From positions 23,414,552-23,478,551 of the forward strand of contig OX419756.1 in the NCBI GenBank assembly GCA_948567375.1: a stretch of DNA of 64,000 bases, in the 5' to 3' direction. The position numbers were made by a program, and so were the translations under genes. The DNA is from Lunularia cruciata. Lineage: Eukaryota; Streptophyta; Marchantiopsida; Lunulariales; Lunulariaceae. The notes under the pieces were generated by a model, which saw only the letters and a list, made by a program, of their open reading frames with translations, ran no database searches and had not been told where the DNA came from. This document shows, piece by piece, positions 32,501-43,841 of the stretch. Position 1 is the stretch's first letter. Each line of letters begins with the position of its first letter.

Positions 32501-34335
32501 GGTGTAGATTGTAGATGGTGATTTTGGAAGACAAGGAGGCTCTCAAAGCTTTTGAGGAGCTCAAGCAATCCCTTGTTGTAGCTCCAATTCTTGCTAAACC
32601 TGATTGGAGTAAACCTTTCATCCTCTACACTGATGCTTCTAATGTAGCTATAGGATGCACTCTTAGTCAATTAGACCAAGATGGGCATGATCATCCAATA
32701 GCTTATGCTAGTAGGCAGATGGTTTCAGCAGAGAAGAACTACTCTGTCACAAAGAGAGAAGGGTTGGCAGTGATCTTTGGTCTCAAGAAGTCTAGACACT
32801 ACTTGATTGGAGGGAAAGCCACCATTGTCACGGATCACAAGGCTTTGAAGTACATCTTCAACAAGCCTAATGTTGAAGGGAGACTAGCAAGGTGGATGAT
32901 ACTCTTGTCTGAGTATGACTACACTATTGAAGATAGGACAAGAAAGAAACATGCAAATGCTGATTTATTATCTAGAGCCTATGATCATGATGGAGATGAG
33001 CCAATGGATGATTCCTTCCCGGATGAGGAGCTCATGACAATCTCAGTCACTCAAGAGGTTCCAATGGAGTACAAGGAGATTGTGGATTTTGTGACAAGAG
33101 GTAACTATCCAGAAGGAATGCATGCTAGGGAGAGGAAGGCCCTTGCAGCAAGATCTAGACCTTACACAATGGTGAAGAATATTCTTTTTCACCAAGGAGC
33201 AGATGGTCTACTTTAAAGAGCAGTGGGTAAGGAAGAGTCTATCCTACTCATAAAGGAGTTTCATGAAGGTTTAGTATGTGGAGGACACTTTGCAAGAAAA
33301 GTGACTGCTTTCAAGATTCTAGATGTAGGTTACCATTGGAGAGGGATTTTCAAGGATTGTCTTGATTATTGCAAAACTTGTCATGTTTGTCAAGCTTTTG
33401 CTAGAAAGTCTACATCCACTCCACCACTTAGATCAATTCCATTGCTAGGACCTTTTGAGAAGTGGGGAATTGATTTTGTAGGTCCTCTCAATAGAACCCC
33501 AAGGAACAATCGGTACATTGTATTAGTTACTGATTACCTTACCAAGTGGGTTGAGGCTAGACCATTGAGGGACAAGAATGAAGATAAAGTGGGTAGATTT
33601 CTTTATGAACGCATTATCACTAGGTTTGGATGCCCTTTGGAGTTGGTTTCTGATAGAGGAGGAGAGTTTACAAGAAGCATTACTACAGCCATGCTACGAC
33701 ATTTCTCTATCACGCATAGAGTAACTACATCCTATAAGCCAAATTCCAATGGCTTGGCAGAGAGAACCAATCAGACCTTGTGCATGATGTTGGCCAAAGA
33801 TGCAGAAATGGAGGGGGCTAAACATCATAGGGACAAGAGGATTCATGCAGTTTTGTGGGAGTATAGGACAACCATGAAGACTTCCACCGGATATTCTCCA
33901 TTCCAATTGGTGTATGGTATTGAGTCTACCTTACCTATTCACTTTGATCTTCCTACCTTCCAAAGCATTCATAGGAGATTGAAGAAAGCACAAGGAAGTG
34001 ATGCAGAGAAGTCAAGGAAGGATCAACTCATGGAGTTGGAAGAGGCAAGAGCAGTTGTTATGGTTCGAGTGGAGCAACCCCAAAGGAAACAAAAGGAGAG
34101 CTATGACAAGAGGCAAGGCAAGAAGAAGGTGGAGCCTTTCAAAGAAGGTGATTGGGTAATGTTGTTTGATTCCATTCGATTCAAGAGAGTGCAAAAGAAG
34201 TTTTTGCCTAAGTAATTTGGACCTTTCATAGTAGAGAAGGTGTGGGGAAATTACACGTATGATCTCAAGGAGTTGGGAGGAAGACACTTTGATAGGATTA
34301 GCCATGATAAGTTGAAGATGTACCATAGAAGGTAG
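29507..34335 (+). pseudogene. gag-pol: A2 gag-pol polyprotein, broken
   Basis: Same layout as A1 gag-pol: gag, CCHC, DGG protease, FIDD RT, RNase H, HHCC/DDE integrase. Lesions relative to A1: TAA at 30740-30742 (Ser codon, C to A); TAA at 31040-31042 (Glu, G to T) just after the protease active site; a +2-base change near 32510 that shifts frame between RT and RNase H; TAA at 33214-33216 (Arg codon); TAA at 34213-34215 (Tyr codon) near the C-terminus. The original stop is at 34333-34335. It cannot make a full polyprotein. Confidence 0.93.
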
Positions 34336-34383
34336 AGAGACCTTCACTTTGAGGACAAAGTGAAAACTTAGTCCGGGGGTAAA

Positions 34384-35075
34384 TATAACACCCATTTGTG
34401 CATGTGTGTGGTATTGTGATATTTAGCTTGATATTACAAGTACTTAAGAGATATTATTTATATAGAGATAAAGGATGGTTCTATATTAGTCATGGTTAGC
34501 TAAAGTTAGTCATAGCTAAGATAGATAGGACCTTACTTTAGAGGAAGTAGAAAAGATGAGCACCACTATTTTGGATTTTAGTGTGTTGACTTGGTATTAT
34601 TCCTAGGTGTTTGGCTTTGAGGAAAGAGTTGAGAACTCTTGGGCCCGCAAGCCTTTTTGTTTTGGATTCTTCTTTAGTCCAAGGATAGCCCATGTGAAGG
34701 AATCCTTGACTTAGTGGTTGGGTCAAGATAAGACCACATGCTTAGGGGAATATGCCCATGTGAATGGATATTCCTTTCTAATTTTTGACTTCACTTGACT
34801 TTTAGTCTAGTAACTTGAGTTACTATGGTAATTAGTAACTTTGGTACGTAACTATTTCACAAGTATATAAACAAGGGGTGAGGAGGTACTCATAATCCTT
34901 TCATTTGCAACTATCTCTCTCTCATTGAGTTCTCTAGTGAGCAATGACTTGAGTCTTGGAGTGTTAGCCTTGGAGGAGTATGATGGAGTTGGGGTTCCTT
35001 GCCTTCTTAGTCCATGGTGCGCTACCATAATAGCCATCAGAGGTTCATCCTAAGTGAGAGACAAGCCGGCTCACA
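34384..35075 (+). repeat. A2 3' LTR (692 bp)
   Basis: Preceded by the PPT at 34371-34383. Its first two bases are TA instead of TG, a transition after insertion. Ends tcaca at 35071-35075. Confidence 0.95.
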
Positions 35076-36674
35076 GTACTGCACTCCTAGTCACTACTGT
35101 AGATGCATCCACCTATGCTGCTCCGCACATGAAGTCCAAAGCATCTCTATCACCAGCATATGAGGTGGAAGCCTTAGCACCCGAATCTGATCTCCTCTGA
35201 GCAATAGCCATACTAGCCAATCTCTGCTCCAACTGCTCAATCCGAGTAGCCATAGTTGTGTCAGAAGTAAGGGCAGGTCCTGCACCCCTACTAGGTGTAG
35301 ATCCTCTACCACCTGCTCTACCACCTTGTCCTCCATGAACTGGAGCTCCTCTACTACTTGCCATAGCAGCCCTAACACTCCGTAACACTCCGGATGTAGG
35401 TCAAAACATCGGTCACTAGTGTGACCAAATCTGTGGCAATGCTCACACTGCCTCTGTGATGGCTGTGATGCACCAGAGGTATGCACCAGAGGTCCACTGC
35501 CCTAAGTACACTCTCTCCGATGGTGAGGTCCACCACAAGTCCAACAAGCAACACCACCACTCACTGGCTGTTGCTGACCTGAAAATGAGGGTAAGGGTCT
35601 AACTCCACTAGGCCCTCCACTCGCTCCATAGGATCTAGGCTGTCCACCCTGTCCTCAAAAACCAACTAGGCGTGGTGCACTCTGCTGCACTCTAGAAGAA
35701 GTCACAACTGTAGATGAGGCCTCCCTACCAAATCCAGATGTAACCACTCTCTCCTCCACCATGTTGAGCTCAATATGCTCAGCCAAACCAAAGACTACTG
35801 CCAAAGTGGGCAAAGTAGCCTCCAACAACGTAACATCATGAACTCTACGTCGCAACTCCCTATCCAGTATCCCATACCAAAACTGGACTGCCTGGACCTC
35901 TGTAACTCCCTGAGTGAAACTGATCAGCCACCTCATGCGAGTGTATGCCTCGCATAGGCTCTCTCCAGCCTTCCGCTAGAACTCCTGCAAGCTCCTCAGC
36001 TTGTCAGTCCGCACTCCCTGGTAGTTCTGCCTCAAACATAGGAAGAACTCCACCATGGGGTTAAACCCCGGTACCACACCACCTCTTGCAATGGTATCTC
36101 CACTCGTAGTAGCACTATCTCCAGCTAGTGCACCTCCACTAGCTCCACCAACACTACTCGAGCTAGAACTCGTGGGTACAACCAATCTACTCCTGGCCAC
36201 CGAGCTTGAAGTGATGGAGACATAGTGTGGGGACCAATATTGTCTCCATAACTCAATCTCTTCCAAATGAGCTCTCTTGAACTCATGGTTGTCATCCACC
36301 GGCGGACCCTCCAAGTGCTGAAACAACCCCTTCCATGCCATGAAGGGTGTGAACAAAGTCGGGTTCTGCATTTGCTACAGATCACACCAACTATCAAACT
36401 CTTGGATAAAGTCATCCAACTCAATGGTACCCACTGTACCAGAGTAACGCCTAGGGCCTTTGGAGGCCCCATAAATCTCGTCCATGTCCCACAACAACGG
36501 TGTGGACACACCAAGTGCACTCTCAACTGAATCAACTCTTGTGTCAAACTCCAACTCAGAGTCAATCTTCTCCCTCATTGGGACCTAAGATATAGGCTGA
36601 TACCGAGCACCACTCCGAGTAAACCCACTGCGTACTGTAGGGCTAACTCCTCTGGAATCTCCAAAGAACTCCAT
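35076..36674 (-). pseudogene. gag: C2 gag pseudogene
   Basis: Minus-strand gag from ATG 36674-36672 ('MEFFGDSRG'). Conserved stretches match C1 (for example 'MDEIYGASKGPR', 'PFMAWKGLFQHLEGPP'). Two CCHC knuckles: one near 35555-35516 ('CWTCGGPHHRR'), one near 35450-35415 ('CEHCHRFGHTSDRC'), intact here whereas C1's is split by B. It ends at the A2 insertion; the gag tail continues at 27243. Several stops and shifts. Confidence 0.82.
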
Positions 36675-37988
36675 TGTGATAAAGTAACCGCAATAGCAAA
36701 CTCGAACCACCAACTGCAACCGCAAGTGCCCCACCAAGTGCCAACACCACCACGTGCCAATACTAACTAAGCACCACCCACTAATGTAACTCTAACCGAG
36801 ATAACTACACTAGGGGAAGAGCAACCTATAACCTGCCATCATAACACACACTCTCACGGTCTGCAGGTCATCGCTTCCTACCTCACCGGAGAGAAACAAA
36901 GGTAGTCTGACTGGTCATCACTCCAGCCTCACCATCGAGAGCACACCAGAGCACCAACGCTCAAAAGTCAAGGCACCTCATACAAACATGGTGCACAAAC
37001 AGGAAGCAGAGAATGGAGGGGATCCAATCACAAGAAATCTAAACGAAAACCCTCCATCTCATAACACAACACGGGACTGACTCTGTCACCATTTGGCATT
37101 TGACATAAGAGCAGTTTGTATCTAAGTCCTAAGCTACCAGGATCACCAAGAATGGGATCAAACTGCCTCTCCTAGCCAAAGCTACATGTGTATATATAAC
37201 AGTGGCACAGTCACTATGACAACAAGTGAGGGTGGACTAGTTGGCTAGGGCACTAGTCTAGGAACAAGAGATCTAGGGGTCAAACCCTATTGTGCACAAT
37301 CTAGCAGGAAAGGCAGATTTTGCCAACCAGTGACCAAGATCTACTCTAAACTAGCTAGCCTCACGCTAGCAAGCTAGCTTGTTGGCCCTTCTGGGCCTTC
37401 GTAGCCTCTCATAGCCCACAGCCTCAAACTTGTTGGCCCTTCTAGGCCTTCGTAGCCTCTCATAGCCCACAGCCTCAAAACGCCAAAATTCAGCCAAATG
37501 AGGCCTTTCTTATTGCCACTTCAAACCTCCTCCAAAATTGGCGAAACTTCTCCAAATCTGCAAAAGTCCTCCAAACTAGCGAAACTCCTCCAAATCTGGC
37601 CAAACAATGAAAACTCCTCCCAATCTAGCCCAAAATCTGACATAAAATCTGACGTAAACCCTAAAGATGGCTGTCCGTCAAATCCCCCACTAACTTTCCA
37701 CTCGAGCCAAATTGACAACACGGGCTTTTCCAAATCACAAATTCATGAGAAGAGCTTCCCAACTCCACCTTCAATTTCACTTTCTGAGCCCAACTCGTAG
37801 CAGATTGGTCCTACCTTGCTTCTGCACACTATCCGCCTAACTGCCAAATCTGCATCACTTGAACAAGCTTCTGCACACTAGGGAAACACAGAACTTGAAT
37901 CAAGCTACCACGATCCACCGAGCTCGGAGATACCACTAACACTCAACGTTCTTGCACCCGATTTCCCCCTGACTTCACTTCTCTGATG
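36675..37988 (-). other. C2 leader
   Basis: Non-coding stretch between the 5' terminal core and gag, colinear with C1 1-1003. Just inside the core lies 'atcagagaagtg', which shares ATCAGAG with an initiator-Met PBS but is not a clear match. Includes a 51-bp tandem duplication (37378-37479). Confidence 0.65.
37378..37479. repeat. 51-bp tandem duplication in C2 leader
   Basis: Units 37378-37428 and 37429-37479 are nearly identical; C1 has a single unit (about 226-290). Confidence 0.8.
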
Positions 37989-38443
37989 TAATCAGATTGC
38001 TTAACACTCTCAACTCAACTCAACTCAACTCAGATCAGTACTTGATCTGTCCCTCTATAAACTGCCAACAATTGGGCACTGATTACAGTCAAGCCACACC
38101 CACTCAAGCATAGAGAATCCAGGTGACGCTCGCCGGCCTTTGTCCACCATAGCCAGGAACTCGAAGGCTCAACATCAGAGAAGTGAGCTCTCTGGAGCTC
38201 ACTTTGAAACTATACCCCCTTGGACTCAAGCTAGCACTGAAACCCTAACGGTCCTACTGATGGCACACTTGACGGTGTGAACGGTGCAAAGTGACGGTGG
38301 GCCCCACCGTGAAGTCAGTACCCCGAACACCAAATCCGATTGTCTGAAAGTAGTCCTTGAGAAACTGCTGAAATAACTCTAACTACTATCACTAGAACTC
38401 CAGTGTCCGAGCAGCTAGATGCAAAACTACAAATGGCGTGACA
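37989..38443 (-). repeat. C2 5' terminal core repeat (455 bp)
   Basis: Starts TGTCACGCC at 38443 (minus) and ends ...CTGATTA at 37989. Direct repeat of 20135-20585. Here it is followed by leader, with no X module. Confidence 0.85.
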
Positions 38444-41400
38444 CAAAATTAAGGAAAAGAAGTGTATAGAGAAGTCGAATTGCGCCTATATGGCCAAAGA
38501 AGGCAAAGAAAAGAGTCTTCGGGATGAAACCCAAAGTAAAGTGACTTCGGGGCATAAGGCGAAGTACTTGGAAATGCCCTGTCACCATACAACCTGAAGT
38601 AAATTGTCTTTGTATCGGGGGGAGCTCAACCCGAGGCGAAGGCAGTCTAACAACCTTTTGTCGGGGCTAGAAGTTCAAGAAGGGGCCGTTAAAAAACCGG
38701 CAGCCCATACGCACAAAGGTTGATTGACAGTGACAGGTGCATGCCAGAGGTGTGATTTCTTGGTAGAAACTCAAAGTGACGGAAGATGAAGAAGTGTAAC
38801 TCTATAAAAATTGAACTTGCAACGACAAAATGTTGAGTAATTTTCCTTTGCCGTTGAGAAGTCATCTTGCAGGTGATCGTGGGAAGGGAAATAGAGTTGG
38901 AATCGTGTTAGTGCGAAAGGGAGAAGTTGCAAGAGTGAAATCGAGAGAGAGTGAGAAGGTAGAAGAGATGGGAGGAGGAGAGAAGAACTCCAAATTTGTA
39001 GTGAGAAATCATGCGATTTGGAGGTTAGATGTAATAGCAAGGATCAAAGTCTTGAGCAAACTTCGGATCACATTTCTGGCATGGAATTGGAATGTAAGCT
39101 TTCCAAGATTCATGACAAAAATCATCAAGAGCAAGTGTCTCGATGGACCAAAGGAAGAAGGGAAGAGAGGAAATCCGGCTTGCTGGACAGAGTCGGATTG
39201 GAGACTCATACTCGGGAAGGAAGCAGGCTCGGAGCAGGGAGCCACGTTCTTGGGGAAGGGAGAGATAGCTCAAGAGACCTAGGAAGTGAGAGATGCCTTC
39301 TTGTCAAAGAGGACAAAGAATGGGTATAAGGTTGAGAGTTACAAAGACCCTGTGAAGAGAGGGATCGTGAGTGCACTAATGGCTATCTTGAAGCCGGAGC
39401 GAACCACATATGTGATGAAACACCAAGCTGTGTTCTTTCACAAGCTTTTCGCAGGAGAACCAATCAATTGGGCGAGGTGTTTTCACAAGAGAACGAGGCA
39501 GATGGTGTGGAATTTGCGGGATAAGTCGCCTCCACACTACATCGTGCTGTTTGCAGCACACTTCTACCTCGGGCTCAACTTGCTGAACTCGGCGGAGCAA
39601 AATCGGATGGTGTCGCACTTCCATCTTGATTTGCAAAAGGAGATCGACGCCGAGGAGCAACAATACATCCTGCAAATCAGGAGTACTGACAACTACTATG
39701 CAAAGACAGGGAAGAACGGTCGCAATGAGTACCCCAACTACAAAGAAGAGAAGTCGGCAAGGTGACGCCAAAGACATGAAGAAACCTCGGAAGACACGGA
39801 GAGGCAACTCGAGGCAAGGTATGGTGGTAATCGAGTCGAAGGACAAGGACTCAGAAGGAGATGCCGAGCTCAAAACTGAACACTCTGAACATGAGGAGGA
39901 GCCTGAGCTAACGCTGCAAAGTGGAGATAGGAGTAGCGATAGTGATAAAGGGGGAGACATGACATCGGCACCAGCAGCTGACGAATATGAAGAAGAAGTG
40001 CGAGCCGAGATGGAAGCCAAAGACAACACACAGTTAGAAGAGAAAGTTACTGTGCCCCAAGAGAAGAAGATCGCAGTGCAGCAAGGAGTGCGCTCAAGAT
40101 GTAAGGCAAAGTATGAAGCGAGGCCCAAGTAAGGCAAAGGAAGAGGTAAGTGGAAGCTTGGGAAGTGAAGCGTCGATTCCAATACAAAGACTGCAGAGAA
40201 GAAGGCAAGTATCGAATGAACACAAAGTACAAAGAGAAGTGGTCACACAAGAAGAAGTAACCCCAAGCGATGGAGTGGAGTACCTGCGGAAGGTGGTGTG
40301 CCCATTGTTGGTGAAGTTGGAGTACAAGAAGACGGAAATGCGGTCGACATGTCCAGAGGTAAAGACTATATTGCAGGTGTTGGTGAGATTAGAAGAAGAA
40401 AACTCGGAGTTGAAGAAGAGTATAACCCAAGGAGAGGAGGAAAGAGAAGTACTACAAGCGGAGGCAGTAGTAAGAAGTCAGGTAATCAAAGACCTAAAGA
40501 GAGAAGTAAGTTATCAAGAGGATCTTGTGAAGAAGAGTGACATAGCAAGGGAGAGACAAGTAGCGGAGTATGAGATCTTGAAGCACCAGTTTGTTGATTC
40601 AAGAGTAGAGGTAATCTATGCTATGGCGAGAGCAGCAGCGAAGGATCAAGAGCTTGATAGGGTGATGGAGAGTGTCGAGGAGAAGAAGCAACTCTAGCAA
40701 AGAGAGTTGGCGGCGCAATACAGAGAAGAAGATCGATTACGAGAGTTACTTCGTAATCAGGAGGAGAAGGTTGTTCAGAAGGAGAAGGAGAAGGAGACGG
40801 TGAAAGCCGAGTTTGAAGAGGAGTTGGCGATGTACAGGGAGGACAGGCTTGCAGATCGAGAGCGAGAGAGAAAGATGAGATTGGAGCCAATGAAGGAGAT
40901 AGTCCTCAGGATGAACGCAATGTTGAGTACAGAGGCCAACGTTCGGATTGAAGAAACGAGATTGCATGAGTTGAAATTGTTGGTGCAAGAAACAAGGCGA
41001 AGACAAGCGAAAGATACTGATTTGAATGCCTTACTAATTAGTCTCGTGTTGACAGGAAGCTTTTAGAGGTAGAAGATAATATTGCAATTAGATTAGACTT
41101 AGTGAAAATTGAGATAGAAAAGTTTTGGAAAGATGTTAGAGCAAAACCCGAAGTAGATAACATGGGAGTGCAAATGTTTTTGGAGTTACCAATGGAGACA
41201 TTAGAGAAGAGTGGGTCGGGAGATGAGGAGTTAGATAGATTGCATACTAGTGCAATTTCAGATCAGGAAAGAGAATTGCTAGAATTAGTAGAAGAAGTAG
41301 AAGATATGAAACCCGAGGATAGAGTAGTAAGAAGTAAATTTACTTTGGGTTTGGGTTGGAAAGCCGAGGAAGAAGTAGACATCGGATCGGAGTAGTAACA

Positions 41401-42187
41401 GTTTTGAGATTTGAAGAGGCAGATATGAAGAGGTGCATGGTCATTTTGGATTTGCAGATTAGAAGAGTTGTTGTAGAACGGTATAGTTGTTAGAACTGTC
41501 GATTGATTCACTATTTAAGAATGGCATTCGCAGTATCATGTTGTTCAGTGCTCATTATTTCTGAGAATAGATAAAGCAAAGTGTTGTGAAGCAGTGCTCA
41601 TTGCTTGAGCTTGATTCCGAGTATCAACTTTGTCATTGTGTTTGTAAGTGTTTGGAGAAATTCAAAGTGCAAGTTAGTGTGCTTGTTGGATGTTGGATTC
41701 CATAGCCTTGATCTTCATTCTGTGTGTTTGATCCTGAGTGAAGTGCAATTGAAGCAATGCCTTGACATATCTGAGAGGAATTGTAGTGTTGGTAGTATTC
41801 TGCATTTTTTAGTGCAATGCGAGGTTGATGTGAAGCAATTTTGATCGAGGAAGTTGTGCCTTCAGTGGAGGGGTGGAACACAATTCTGAGGTGAAGTTGT
41901 TTTGTAGTGAAGTGCCGTTTTCGGGAGAGCCTGAAGCATCACAATCAAGATTGTTTGGAAAGATTTGTTGGTGTTGTGATTAATGAGTGTTAATTTGTGA
42001 CAAGACTGTGAGTCAGTGCTTGTTATTCTCTTTTGGGTGTGGTTTCTACCTGAGAGATAAAAGACGCAACCAAGAAGAACTACATTGTTACTTTGCCTTG
42101 TATTTGACCAATTCTGACTCGTATCTCTGCGGGAATGAACTTTACTTACCCGATTACCGCAAAAGTGATATTTGCCGGGTTGTCACA
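38444..42187 (+). repeat. B 3' LTR, remainder
   Basis: Begins with the caaa duplication left by C2 and matches the 5' LTR to its end CA at 42187. It differs by scattered transitions and retains 40 bp (39149-39188) deleted from the 5' LTR. TATA box at 38803-38809. Confidence 0.93.
38830..41395 (+). pseudogene. LTR-encoded protein of B (3' LTR copy), broken
   Basis: The more complete copy of the LTR protein; same domains as 2641-5181. The N-terminal domain is one frame from 38830 to 39765 with a single TAG at 39280-39282 (Gln codon). The acidic linker is open at 39626-40132, then the coiled coil runs at 40113-40697 and 40707-41066 with one TAG (Trp codon) between. The C-terminal piece at 41102-41395 ends 'EEEVDIGSE'. 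The remaining breaks are small frameshifts near 39720, 40125 and 41050. As this LTR has its own TATA box, the 3' LTR alone could once have expressed the protein. Confidence 0.75.
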
Positions 42188-42192
42188 ACATT

Positions 42193-43640
42193 GCCATAGA
42201 TTTGGTCACACTAGTGACCAGTGTTTTAACCTACACCCGGAGTTACGAAGTGGTAGGGCTGCTATGACAAGTAGTAGAGGAGCTCCAGTTCATGGAGGAC
42301 AAGGTAGTAGAAGTGGTGGTAGAGGATCTACACCTAGTAGGGGTGCAGTACCTGCCCTTACTTCTAACACAACTATGGCTACTCGAATTGAGCAATTGGA
42401 GCAGAGATTGGCTAGTATGGTTATTGCTCAAAGGAGATCAGATTCGGGTGCTGAGGCTTCCACCTCATATGTTGGTGATAGAGATGCTTTGGACTTCATG
42501 TGCGGAGCAGCACAGGTGGATACATCTGCAACAGTGACTAGGAGTGTAGTACGTGCTCCAGAGCCTAGAGGAGCATCAGTGGAGTTGGACCCATAGAGAG
42601 GAGAGGTTGGAAGACAAGTCAGACTTCCCTAGTCTTTCACGCTATCTGAGGCATTGCAGACAACATCCATGTTTCCTAGACGTCCCAATGTAGGTGTGGT
42701 AGGTGGTGATGGAGTACATGATGGACTACCTGCTAGTCAGCCACCTGCTACTACAGAGACTGAGTCTAGCATGATGTTGGGAGCGGCTCAGCTGATTATG
42801 CAGCATCCTTTGTTTTTGGCCAATGATATGTTTACATTGGGAGTTGATCCAGCCCCAGTATTCCGGTTGGTTGCCACGTTGTGTGAGAGTAGGTATGGTG
42901 CAGTTCCTACTACTAAAGCAGAGGTGGTTGGTAGTGGAGCTAACTTGGTTGAGGAGCATGGGATCCATTCAGCGACCAGTGGTTTATGGCAGGCAGCAGC
43001 GGCTAGACTGGAGGAGTTGCCAGCTAGACCGGCCTTTGAGAGAGCACGGTTTACACCTGGTGTTGTCCTATTGGATAACCAAAGGGGGATTTTTTGTTTG
43101 GTGTGACCTTTAGGGAAGGTCTATACACCACAGAGAGTCTTGTTAGACTTTGGTGCGCAGCCCCTTATGTTGGGGAAGGTTGCAGTTGTCGGTATGGAGT
43201 TACGAAAGACCAATGTGGAGAGGTGTCCATTTCAGATCCAGACATCTCTAGGTGGTGGTTCGACACAGTACATCACACGTGGAGAGCTTGTTGTCCAGGT
43301 TTAGCCTGGTCATCCAACTGATAGCTCGGTGGTGAGAGCTTAGGCTATTGCGACGATAGCTGAGTCATATGATGTGCTAGTTGGGGGATTAGTGTTATAT
43401 CCCATGGGTTTCAACATTGACTATTGGGAGGAGATAGCCTCTTATAGACCTGGTTGGCAGTCTGGTGAGGGACGGGTATATCGCCTACCAGTATGCTTTA
43501 GTAGTGGCAGTCTTGGCTCACTACAGTCTAGGACCATGGTAGCATCAGTTTTAGCTTTTAGTGGTGCAGTTACTTGACCTGGTGACTTGTTGGAGTGGAA
43601 TACCCATGCAGAGGATACTCCAGTACCAGAGGACATCACT
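42193..43640 (+). pseudogene. C1 gag (3' part) and aspartic protease
   Basis: Completes the second CCHC knuckle ('HRFGHTSDQC') and continues in phase 0. A Gly/Ser/Arg-rich stretch, a helical segment ('RIEQLEQRLASM') and a long linker lead to the protease near 43130-43400. Its active site reads D-F-G ('LLDFGAQPLML') where C2 has D-S-G, a one-base TCT-to-TTT change that would kill catalysis. Stops at 42594, 42630, 43105, 43302, 43341 and 43575 are mostly Gln or Trp codons changed by transition. Confidence 0.8.
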
Positions 43641-43841
43641 TGACTTTGGAGAACGAGTGGGATTGTTCCATCCACTTTGGATGTTCCATTGTGGAGTTTA
43701 GAGGAGGCATTGCAGCAGCATGCAGATCTATTGGTGCAGCAAGCTTGGAGTGGAGCCTTCGTACCATCAGGAGATGAGTGTGAGGATGAGCTTCCAGAGG
43801 CCATTGCTTTGACACCTCTAAATACCACACTCATAGCTTGG

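Larger units (their letters stand above)
27244..35075 (+). mobile_element. A2: family-A element, full length but defective
   Basis: 7832 bp, the same length as A1, flanked by gtac (27240-27243 and 35076-35079). It is inserted in the gag tail of C2 in opposite orientation. The two LTRs differ at only four positions, all transitions (one turns the 3' LTR's TG into TA at 34384-34385). Nevertheless gag-pol has four stops and one frameshift. Confidence 0.95.
20029..38443 (-). mobile_element. C2: family-C element with DNMT and PHD domains, complete, reverse strand
   Basis: Ends TGTC...GACA at 20029 and 38443, with 4-bp duplication caaa outside. The empty site is seen in the B 5' LTR, so both ends are certain. 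Without the solo A LTR and A2 it is about 9.9 kb. Order on the minus strand: terminal core (38443-37989), leader, gag, protease, DNA methyltransferase, RT, RNase H, integrase, PHD, then X-core-X at 20693-20029. Many in-frame stops; inactive. Confidence 0.93.
2238..42187 (+). mobile_element. B: Ty3/gypsy element with giant LTRs, complete but twice interrupted
   Basis: Boundaries: LTR start TG at 2238 and LTR end CA at 42187, flanked by gcatt (2233-2237) and acatt (42188-42192), a 5-bp target duplication with one transition. The order is 5' LTR, PBS, gag (three zinc knuckles), protease, RT, RNase H, integrase, PPT, 3' LTR. A1 (11318-19149) sits in the integrase and C2 (20029-38443) sits 31 bp into the 3' LTR. 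Without these guests B is about 13.7 kb. The two LTRs differ by scattered transitions and small indels, so B is clearly older than A1. It is inactive, with several stops and frameshifts. Confidence 0.93.

Noticed and set aside
20029-38443. Family C as a DIRS/PAT element because of its split repeats
   Set aside because: A clear HHCC/DDE integrase and a 4-bp target duplication are present, and no tyrosine recombinase was seen.
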